The translations under genes were made by a program, and so were the position numbers. Positions 1 through 5,624 of a stretch of 8,661 nucleotides of DNA are shown piece after piece. The notes beneath the pieces were generated by a model. It saw only the letters and a program-made list of their open reading frames with translations. It did no database searches and was not told the origin of the DNA. Origin of the DNA: Gammaproteobacteria bacterium (lineage in GTDB: Bacteria; Pseudomonadota; Gammaproteobacteria; Pseudomonadales; Azotimanducaceae_A); contig JAPOON010000608.1 of NCBI GenBank assembly GCA_026713405.1, positions 1 through 8,661 on the forward strand. Reading direction: 5' to 3'. The stretch's first letter is position 1. Each line of letters opens with the position of its first letter.

Positions 1-100
1 ATGGCTCTTTAGACCCCGCGTTCTGCCGTTCGGTGATGATGTGCCTCGACATCGGCCTGGCAGTTGCCGGCGTAGAAAAACTGACGCTCGGAGATTTCCC

Positions 101-118
101 GGCCCGCTGCAGCCGGCC
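101..118 (-). repeat. Imperfect inverted repeat just after the NicX-like stop codon
   Basis: On the minus strand the transcript can form GGCCGGC-TGCA-GCGGGCC, a seven-pair stem with one G-G mismatch and a 4-nt loop. It begins immediately after the TAG stop (121-119). No U-tract follows, so it is not a classical intrinsic terminator; it could protect the 3' end or simply reflect high GC. Confidence 0.3.
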
Positions 119-1228
119 CTATTTGTACCGCGTGGAAAGCATCTCCGGGCGGGCGGCGTCTTTGCCTTCGTCCACGAACGCCTCGATCGCCGATTCGACC
201 ACCCGACCCCGGTCGACAACCATGGTGTTGTCGAGCGTAACCGTGCAGCCGCGCAGCGGAATGTCGTAGTGTCCGTGGGTTTCACGCCCCGCGGCCGGAT
301 TGGTGCCGGTCGAAAACAGCACGTTGCCGGCGAAACAGCGCTGTTCGCCGCCGTTGGTGTCGCGCTTGTCGTACAGGGTCGTGGCTTCCCAGTGAGCCTT
401 GTCATTCAGGCCCCAGCCCAGGTGCGAGGCCGCCCAGGCCTCGCGGTCGCCCCAGTGCTCGTTGTAGTGCTTGAACAGTTCCGCGTCCACGCCCTCGCCT
501 TCGACGGCGGTGATGTAGTCATTCTCGAAGGTTAGGCGAATGGGCGACTCGACATAGCGTTTGAACGTCAGGTTCAGGTCGCCCACGTCGATCACTATGG
601 CGCCGTTGACGGTGCCCGCGGCGGGGAAACAGGCGACCATCCCCCCGGGCCAGAAATCGATGTGGCCGGGTTCGTCGCAGAAACCCCAGGTTCCCTGGAT
701 CGGCGCCCCGGTGAGGTCCACGGTGAGGTCGCTGCCCGCCTCCGTGGTGACGCGCATCGCCTTGGCGGCGCGCATCATCTTGACGCTGGTGGTAACCCGC
801 TCCTTTAGCAACGGGTCGGGGGCGAAGCGCTCGAGGACATCCGGATGATCGTTCATCACGTGCAGCACACGCGTCCCGCGCTCGAGAATCTCGCGGAGTT
901 CGTTGGTGTGCTGGATACCCTCGACCGTGTTGTCGACCACCAGCGCGGAACTGGCCAGCAACTCGACCACGGGGCGAATGTTCTGAAGGCAGGTGGTGCG
1001 GCCGTTCGAGCGCACCGGCATATCGAATTCTTGCGGCGGCGTCGGCAGCATGAGGTGGTAGGGACGGGCGCCCATTCGGAGCAGCGCGAGTTCACAGAGT
1101 TGCAGCTTCAGGTTGCGCGACTGCGTCTCGGACAGAATCGCGACGTCATCGCCCGCCTGCACCTTCGAGGCCTCGAAGACGCGCACGAAAGAGTCGATCC
1201 ACTTGGCCTCGATGCGGTCTTCGAACAT
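119..1228 (-). CDS. NicX-like iron(II) ring-cleaving dioxygenase (2,5-dihydroxypyridine 5,6-dioxygenase family)
   Basis: Complete 369-residue protein, close to the roughly 350 residues of NicX. NicX uses iron(II) and O2 to open 2,5-dihydroxypyridine to N-formylmaleamate in nicotinate catabolism; its fold is related to M29 aminopeptidases. Family blocks visible here are EAGSDL (163-168), DEPGHIDFWPGG (185-196), VIDVGD (212-217), SHLGWGL (268-274), LFSTGTN (304-310) and HYDIPLRG (320-327). From memory the iron ligands of Pseudomonas putida NicX are His265, His318 and Asp320; the matching residues are His269, His320 and Asp322, so the site looks intact. The ATG follows a near-perfect AAGGAGG with a 5-nt spacer. 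It is divergent from the luciferase-like gene. Family membership is well supported; the substrate is not, because the other nic genes are absent here and many homologues are annotated only as aminopeptidase-like. Confidence 0.82.
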   Translation of the reverse strand: MFEDRIEAKWIDSFVRVFEASKVQAGDDVAILSETQSRNLKLQLCELALLRMGARPYHLMLPTPPQEFDMPVRSNGRTTCLQNIRPVVELLASSALVVDNTVEGIQHTNELREILERGTRVLHVMNDHPDVLERFAPDPLLKERVTTSVKMMRAAKAMRVTTEAGSDLTVDLTGAPIQGTWGFCDEPGHIDFWPGGMVACFPAAGTVNGAIVIDVGDLNLTFKRYVESPIRLTFENDYITAVEGEGVDAELFKHYNEHWGDREAWAASHLGWGLNDKAHWEATTLYDKRDTNGGEQRCFAGNVLFSTGTNPAAGRETHGHYDIPLRGCTVTLDNTMVVDRGRVVESAIEAFVDEGKDAARPEMLSTRYK

Positions 1229-1233
1229 GCAAA

Positions 1234-1240
1234 CCTCCTT
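1234..1240 (-). promoter_or_regulatory. Strong ribosome binding site of the NicX-like gene
   Basis: AAGGAGG on the minus strand matches the 16S rRNA anti-Shine-Dalgarno sequence over seven bases. It sits 5 nt before the ATG at 1228, fixes that start, and suggests efficient translation. Confidence 0.8.
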
Positions 1241-1390
1241 ATCCCTGCACCGTTTCCCTCGTACGGGATGTTACACGAACGTGCCCGTCGCGAACCTGGC
1301 CGACCTGGCGGCGTTCGCAGGGCCCCACTTGCGACGGACGCTACTTCTCCCGGATCATGACGCGATGACCACGACAGCAGGAGACGGGCA

Positions 1391-2317
1391 GTGACCATCA
1401 GCGCCGGCGTCGGCATCGGCAACTTCACTTTCGACGATGCGCGCGGCTTCTGGCGCTGGGTAGACTTGTGCGACGCCGGCGGCGTTGACTCGATCTGGCA
1501 GTCGGATCGCATTATCGGCGACGACGGTGGGCTCGAGTGCATGAGTGTCATGGCGGCGCTCGCCGGCCGGACGCGCCGCATCAAGTTCGGCATGAACGTG
1601 GCGAGCCTCGGCCTGCGCGACCCCGTACTCCCCGCCAAGCAGTGCGCCACCATCGACGTTCTCTCCGAAGGACGACTGTTGCCGGCGTTCGGCATCGGCA
1701 GTTCGCTGTCGCGCGACTACGTCGCCACGGGCACGCCGACCCGGGGACGCGGCAAGCGCATGGACGAAGGGCTCGAGATAATGAGCCGCTTGTGGACCGG
1801 CGAACCCGTCTCGTTTCAAGGCACGTGCTACCGCCTCGATGAGGCGAGCATCTTCCCCCGCCCCGTGCAGGATCCGCTGCCGCTGTGGGTGGGCGGCTCG
1901 GCCCCCCGGGCGATCGAGCGCACGGCAAAGTGGGGAACGGGGTGGCAGGCCGGCATCGCCTCCGCCGGCGAAACGGCCCCGGTCATCGCGGCCATCAAGA
2001 CCCGCGCCGATGAGCTCGGCCGCGATATCGACGAAGACCACTACGGAGCAGGCTTCGGCTTCCGCTTCGGTTCGCCGGACGAACCGATCGTGACCCGCTA
2101 CCAGCGTTTCCTCAGCGAGCGGCTCGGCCGCGATCCGAATGGCTTCGCCGCGATCGGGGGCCTGACCGAGATCATGGCGTTGCTGCACGAGTTCCGGCAA
2201 GCCGGGGTGCACAAGTTCGTGCTGCGCCCGATCGCCTCGGGAACAGAGGAGATGCTGTCGCAGACGCGGCAGTTGATCGACGAGGTATTGCCGGAGGTGG
2301 CGGCGCTCAATGCCTGA
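1391..2317 (+). CDS. LLM-class (luciferase-like) flavin/F420-dependent oxidoreductase
   Basis: A 308-residue protein of the bacterial luciferase-like TIM-barrel superfamily. These enzymes use reduced FMN for oxygenation or F420 for hydride transfer; the sequence does not settle which. Family signatures are LSEGRLLPAFGIG (91-103), the region 120-149 with RMDEGLEIMSRLWTGEPV and FQGTCY, and PRPVQDPLPLWVGG (156-169) followed by GTGW (182-185). Length is typical for the family. The start is GTG at 1391, with AGGAGA at 1379-1384 and a 6-nt spacer; a nearby ATG at 1365 is out of frame. It is divergent from the NicX-like gene and convergent with the SDR. The pairing raises the possibility of a monooxygenase acting on the same pathway as the ring-cleaving enzyme, by analogy with luciferase-like monooxygenases known from pyridine degradation, but this is inference. 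Confidence 0.88.
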   Translation: MTISAGVGIGNFTFDDARGFWRWVDLCDAGGVDSIWQSDRIIGDDGGLECMSVMAALAGRTRRIKFGMNVASLGLRDPVLPAKQCATIDVLSEGRLLPAFGIGSSLSRDYVATGTPTRGRGKRMDEGLEIMSRLWTGEPVSFQGTCYRLDEASIFPRPVQDPLPLWVGGSAPRAIERTAKWGTGWQAGIASAGETAPVIAAIKTRADELGRDIDEDHYGAGFGFRFGSPDEPIVTRYQRFLSERLGRDPNGFAAIGGLTEIMALLHEFRQAGVHKFVLRPIASGTEEMLSQTRQLIDEVLPEVAALNA

Positions 2318-2329
2318 ACGCCGGCATCG

Positions 2330-2455
2330 TCATCGTGCCCGCGCGTAAACGACGCCGCCGTCCAGCGTCAGGTTGACGCGCGCCGGGTAGTCGCCGGCGC
2401 GGGAAGCCATGTATGCCACCAGGCCGGCAATCGAGGCATTGCGGCTGCGCCCGAT
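2330..2455 (-). pseudogene. Diverged tandem copy of the SDR C-terminal tail (gene remnant)
   Basis: Read on the minus strand directly after the SDR stop (2458-2456) and in the same frame, these 42 codons encode a second SDR tail. It starts IGR, continues IAGLVAYMASRAGDY, then LTLDGGVVYARAR, and ends at TGA (2332-2330). The SDR's own end reads IGR, IAGTVVYMASRAGDY, LALDGGFTYAR and stop. Over 31 ungapped codons I count 66 of 93 identical bases and 21 of 31 identical residues by hand. Two codons are inserted after IGR and two are added before the stop. There is no Rossmann nucleotide-binding part, no active site and no own start, so it cannot be a working enzyme. It is either a tandem duplication of codons 219-stop or the last piece of a deleted paralogue. 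Confidence 0.8.
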
Positions 2456-3223
2456 TCAGCGTGCGTAGGTAAAACCGCCGTCCAGCGCCAGGGTCTCACC
2501 CATCAGGTAGTCGCCCGCCCGGGATGCCATGTACACCACGGTTCCGGCGATATCCTCCGGCCGCCCGATCCGCCCGGCGGGAATGTGCGGGGTTAACAGC
2601 TCCGGGTTTTCCCTGGCCGTTGCGTTCATGTCGGTGGCGAACGCCCCGGGCACGATGGTGTTGATGTACACGTGATCCGGGGCAAAGTCCTTGGCCAGAT
2701 GCCGGGTCAGGTGATTGAGGCCCGCCTTGGCCGCCGTGTAGGAATAGGAGGGGTCGGGGCTCGGAAAGAGGGCGTCGACCGACGAGATGTTGATGACCTT
2801 GGCAGGCTGCTCTGCGCTCGCAGCCGCGCGCAACATCGGCGCGAGCTGCTGAAGCAGGAAGAACACGGCCTTCAGGTTGAGGTTCAGGGCCTTGTCCCAG
2901 CCTTTCTCCGGAAACTCGTCGAAGGGCGCCACCCAGCCGGTGGCGGCGTTGTTGACCAGGATGTCGAGCTTCGATTCCCGCTGCTTGAGTTCGGCGCCCA
3001 ACTCGTGCACACCGTCCAGGGAACCGAGGTCGTTGGGAATGGCGATGCACTCGCCGAATTCCGACAGCTCCTCAGCCGTCTGCAGGCAGACATCGGCATG
3101 GCGCGCGGTGATGTAGACACGCACGCCCCTGCGTACCAGGCCATCGGCGATCATGCGGCCGATGCCCTTTGAGCCGCCGGTTACCACGGCAATGCGGCCG
3201 GTCAGGTCGAATAGGTCTGTCAT
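2456..3223 (-). CDS. Short-chain dehydrogenase/reductase (SDR), RhlG-like
   Basis: A complete 255-residue classical SDR, a soluble NAD(P)H-dependent oxidoreductase interconverting an alcohol and a ketone. The cofactor motif TGGSKGIG is at 15-22, NNAAT at 91-95, and the catalytic residues are Asn116, Ser148, Tyr162 and Lys166 (YTAAK). The C-terminal half carries the usual VPGAF (191-195), GRIGRPEDIA (217-226) and LALDGGF (245-251). From memory the sequence resembles RhlG, a beta-ketoacyl reductase, more than housekeeping FabG, but that does not fix the substrate. The ATG has GGAGA 6 nt upstream. It lies 18 nt after the acyl-CoA ligase stop, so the two are probably co-transcribed, suggesting action on a CoA-linked or ligase-derived intermediate. 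A diverged copy of its tail follows its stop codon. Confidence 0.92.
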   Translation of the reverse strand: MTDLFDLTGRIAVVTGGSKGIGRMIADGLVRRGVRVYITARHADVCLQTAEELSEFGECIAIPNDLGSLDGVHELGAELKQRESKLDILVNNAATGWVAPFDEFPEKGWDKALNLNLKAVFFLLQQLAPMLRAAASAEQPAKVINISSVDALFPSPDPSYSYTAAKAGLNHLTRHLAKDFAPDHVYINTIVPGAFATDMNATARENPELLTPHIPAGRIGRPEDIAGTVVYMASRAGDYLMGETLALDGGFTYAR

Positions 3224-3241
3224 CTGTTGTCTCCGGGGTGA

Positions 3242-4789
3242 TCAAATGCGGTTTGCATGGCCCGCGTGCTTCCAATACTTGTCCTTGAGAGCGCCCTTGT
3301 AGAGTTTTCCGGTGGGCAGGCGCGGCAGTTCGTCGACGAAATCGATGCTCTTCGGGCACTTGTAGTGGGCCAGGTTGGCGCGGGCGTACTCGATCAGCTC
3401 CGCCTCCAGTGCCACTGAAGGTTCAATGCCGTCCGCCAACTGCACCACGGCTTTCACCTCTTCGCCCATGTCCTCGTTAGGTACGCCGATGACGGCCACG
3501 TCCAGAATCCCGGGATGCATGATCAGCGCATCCTCGATCTCCTGGGGATAGATGTTCACCCCGCCGGAGATGATCATGAAGGTCTTTCGGTCGACCAGGA
3601 ACAGGTAGCCCTCCTCGTTCACGTAGCCGACATCCCCCAGTGCCGTCCAGTCGCGGCGCTCCGGATGCTCGGCCTTGCGCGTCTTTTCCGAATCGTTGTG
3701 GTAGCGGAAGTGATTCGCCTGTTCGAAATAGATCGTGCCCACTTCCCCGGGCGGCAGTTCGGCGCCGTTGTCGTCGCAGATGTGCAGGGTGCCGCCCATG
3801 GGCTTGCCCACCGTTCCGGGATTCGCGAGCCACTCCTCGGGTCCCACATGGGTCGAGCCGTTGGCCTCCGTGCCCGCGTAGTACTCGTAGATGATGGGCC
3901 CCCACCAGTCGAGCATCTGTTGCTTGACCTGGACAGGGCAGGGCGCCGCGGCATGGATGGCGACCTCGTGGCTGGAAAGGTCGTATTGAACCCGCTCTTC
4001 CGGCGGCAGCCGCAGCATCCGGATGAACATGGTCGGCACCCACTGGCTGCGGTTGACCCGGTAGCGCTCGATGGCGGCCAGCGCCTCGGCGGGATTGAAT
4101 CTGGGCATCATCACCGCCGTACCGCCGAGCGCCTGGGTGGACACGGAGAGGAAGGCCGGGGCCGTGTGATAGAGCGGCGCCGGCGACAGGAATACCGTTT
4201 GCTCGTCGAATCCCCACATGTGGGCGTGGAAAGCATGGTGGTCGTTGGGGTCGGAGACCTCGGCATCGGCGAGCGCGTGCTTGACGCCCTTCGGCTGGCC
4301 GGTGGTGCCGGAGCTGTAGAACATGAAAGAACCGAGGGGTTGCCGCTCCATTGGCCTAGTGGGAAAGCGGGACCGGGCCTCATCCAGGTTCTCGAAGCCA
4401 TCGATGTCGTCCAGGCTGAACAACACCCGGCACTCGGGGGCGTGGCGCGGCAGGTCCCTGGCCACCTCGGCCAGGCGGGCGGAGGCGATCAGCGCGTTTG
4501 CGCCGCAGTCGTCGACGATATAGCCCGCTTCTTCAGCGGTGAGATACCGGTTGACCATGGTGAAATAGAGGCCGGAGCGCATGGCCGCCCAGGCGATCTC
4601 GAAGTAGCGGAGGTCGTTCTCCATGAAAGCCGCGAGGTGGTCGCCGCGGCGCAGCCCGCGGTCGTGCAACAGTCGGGCAATCTGGATGGAACGCCCGTCG
4701 AGTTCCCGGAAACTGACGGATGCGCCGGTCTGCGAGTTGATCGCCGCCGGCTTGTCCGGAAACAGACTTGCCCACTTGCCGGGATACAT
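3242..4789 (-). CDS. Class I acyl-CoA ligase (AMP-forming, ANL superfamily)
   Basis: A 515-residue enzyme that activates a carboxylic acid to acyl-AMP and then acyl-CoA. Core motifs are intact: YSSGTTGQPKGV (158-169, ATP/phosphate loop), YYAGTEANG (303-311), TALGDVGY (382-389), DRKTFMIISGG (400-410) with NIYPQEIE (412-419), and PRLPTGK (489-495), whose Lys495 is the expected adenylation lysine. The sequence resembles FadD-like and crotonobetaine/carnitine-CoA ligase-like members, but chain length or aromatic preference cannot be read from it. I chose the ATG at 4789 because GGGAGGA (4802-4796) lies 6 nt upstream; an in-frame GTG at 4804 would add five residues but overlaps that ribosome site. 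It is followed after 18 nt by the SDR in the same unit. No signal peptide or membrane segment is visible. Confidence 0.93.
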   Translation of the reverse strand: MYPGKWASLFPDKPAAINSQTGASVSFRELDGRSIQIARLLHDRGLRRGDHLAAFMENDLRYFEIAWAAMRSGLYFTMVNRYLTAEEAGYIVDDCGANALIASARLAEVARDLPRHAPECRVLFSLDDIDGFENLDEARSRFPTRPMERQPLGSFMFYSSGTTGQPKGVKHALADAEVSDPNDHHAFHAHMWGFDEQTVFLSPAPLYHTAPAFLSVSTQALGGTAVMMPRFNPAEALAAIERYRVNRSQWVPTMFIRMLRLPPEERVQYDLSSHEVAIHAAAPCPVQVKQQMLDWWGPIIYEYYAGTEANGSTHVGPEEWLANPGTVGKPMGGTLHICDDNGAELPPGEVGTIYFEQANHFRYHNDSEKTRKAEHPERRDWTALGDVGYVNEEGYLFLVDRKTFMIISGGVNIYPQEIEDALIMHPGILDVAVIGVPNEDMGEEVKAVVQLADGIEPSVALEAELIEYARANLAHYKCPKSIDFVDELPRLPTGKLYKGALKDKYWKHAGHANRI

Positions 4790-4795
4790 CCAGGC

Positions 4796-4802
4796 TCCTC
4801 CC
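4796..4802 (-). promoter_or_regulatory. Ribosome binding site that decides the acyl-CoA ligase start
   Basis: GGGAGGA on the minus strand, 6 nt before ATG 4789. The alternative GTG start (4804-4802) overlaps the first base of this site and would leave the strong site unused, so the ATG is preferred. Confidence 0.7.
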
Positions 4803-4909
4803 ACATCAAGTTGTGTCGGTAACCGATGGCGCTGTCCGGAATTCCTTCCCGGGCCCGGCGCTCATCGTCGAGCGGCGCGTCCTCGACCGCACAGTCCGCG
4901 CCGGGAAGC

Positions 4910-4937
4910 ATGGTAGCGTGGCGCACGCGGTTGTAAA
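4910..4937 (-). promoter_or_regulatory. Possible sigma70-type promoter for the acyl-CoA ligase/SDR unit
   Basis: On the minus strand TTTACA (4937-4932, five of six matches to TTGACA) is followed after 16 nt by TACCAT (4915-4910, four of six matches to TATAAT). It lies in the 205-nt gap between the pncA end and the ligase start and would give a leader of a little over 110 nt. Such matches arise by chance, but this is the best in the gap and sits where a promoter is expected. Confidence 0.3.
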
Positions 4938-4994
4938 CCGGCCACTTGCTAGTGCCCCGCAAGACGGTTTGCCGGCGCGCGTTTTGGACAGTCG

Positions 4995-5624
4995 CTATCG
5001 GTGCAGCAGTTCGCTGGCCGCCTTTAGCGTCACCCCCCGTTGTTGCCAATCATCAAGCAGCGTGCAGCGTGAGTCCTCATCGAGCGCTCTTACCGCATCG
5101 GTGACGACCGTAATGGCGATCTTGGGGGAATTCTTGAGCAGGCCCTCCACCGCGTAGCGGTTGCAGACGTCGAGGGCGACGCCGTAGAGAGTCACGTCCG
5201 TGACACCGAGCGCGTTCAGCACCGGTACCACGTTGGGATTGGTGAATACATCGAAGTAGTGCTTGTGGAACAGGACGTCGCCGTCGTGTCGATTCAGGCT
5301 CGACAAAACGTTGGCTTCTGCGTCTTCCGGTTCGACGATGAGTGGGTCCTTGAGCCTGGTTTCGGGAATCCGTGCCTGGCCCGGCGTATTGCGCAGGCAA
5401 TGGGGCGGAAACGTGGTCTTGAAATCCGGGTTCTCCGATATTTCCTCATCGCCGGGGTCGTGGTTGTCGGAGCTGGCGAGGATGCGGATTTCATTGTCGT
5501 GCGCGTAGTTGGTCAGGCGGGCGAGATTGGGGGCCAGCGTTTCCGCGCCGCCCACGTACAGCCTGCCGTGGGGCAGCATGAAATCGACCTGGGTGTCCAC
5601 ATCCCAGAATACCCGTACGCTCAT
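4995..5624 (-). CDS. pncA: Nicotinamidase (isochorismatase-like hydrolase)
   Basis: A 209-residue cysteine hydrolase that converts nicotinamide to nicotinate and ammonia in NAD salvage. The expected catalytic triad is present: Asp10 in VDTQVDF (9-15), Lys121 in FHKHYF (119-124), and Cys154 in GVALDVC (148-154), with the usual cis-peptide position at Val149-Ala150. The metal site typical of nicotinamidases is also present: Asp53 and His55 in SSDNH, and His75 in FPPHC. That site, and the neighbour pncB, argue against related isochorismatases or maleamate amidase (NicF), which are not expected to have it. The start codon overlaps the pncB stop (ATGA), and the ribosome site GGAGGAGG lies inside the last pncB codons. 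Ordinary length for the family; cytoplasmic. Confidence 0.9.
   Translation of the reverse strand: MSVRVFWDVDTQVDFMLPHGRLYVGGAETLAPNLARLTNYAHDNEIRILASSDNHDPGDEEISENPDFKTTFPPHCLRNTPGQARIPETRLKDPLIVEPEDAEANVLSSLNRHDGDVLFHKHYFDVFTNPNVVPVLNALGVTDVTLYGVALDVCNRYAVEGLLKNSPKIAITVVTDAVRALDEDSRCTLLDDWQQRGVTLKAASELLHR

Noticed and set aside
1..52. Minus-strand ATG at 52 opening a frame (MSRHIITERQ...) that runs off the left edge, possibly the next gene after the NicX-like gene.
   Set aside because: Only 17 codons are visible, the ribosome site is poor, and I recognise no family. It could be real, but the window does not support it.
119..1228. Calling the NicX-like protein an M29 aminopeptidase.
   Set aside because: It shares the fold, but the DEPGHIDFWPGG, SHLGWGL and HYDIPLRG blocks match NicX and carry the dioxygenase iron ligands.
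41..1360. Long plus-strand open frames opposite the NicX-like gene.
   Set aside because: These are GC-rich antisense shadows: low-complexity Arg/Ala/Val-rich translations with no family motif, while the minus strand carries a clear conserved protein.
1241..1390. Promoter-like hexamers for the two divergent genes, for example TTGCGA-18-GATCAT on plus and TAACAT on minus.
   Set aside because: Each has only four of six matches or lacks a partner at proper spacing, so I do not list them as promoters.
3515..4822. A 435-codon plus-strand open frame opposite the acyl-CoA ligase.
   Set aside because: It is the antisense of a gene with every ANL motif intact, its translation shows no recognisable domain, and such long antisense frames are common at high GC.
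4955..4985. Small inverted repeat GCAA...TTGC downstream of pncA as a terminator.
   Set aside because: The stem is only four clean pairs, with a mismatch beyond, and there is no U-tract.
4805..4994. Faint resemblance of both translated strands in the pncA-ligase gap to the C-terminal end of hydantoinase-type proteins.
   Set aside because: The match is only a few residues, has no fixed frame or strand, and is easily chance.
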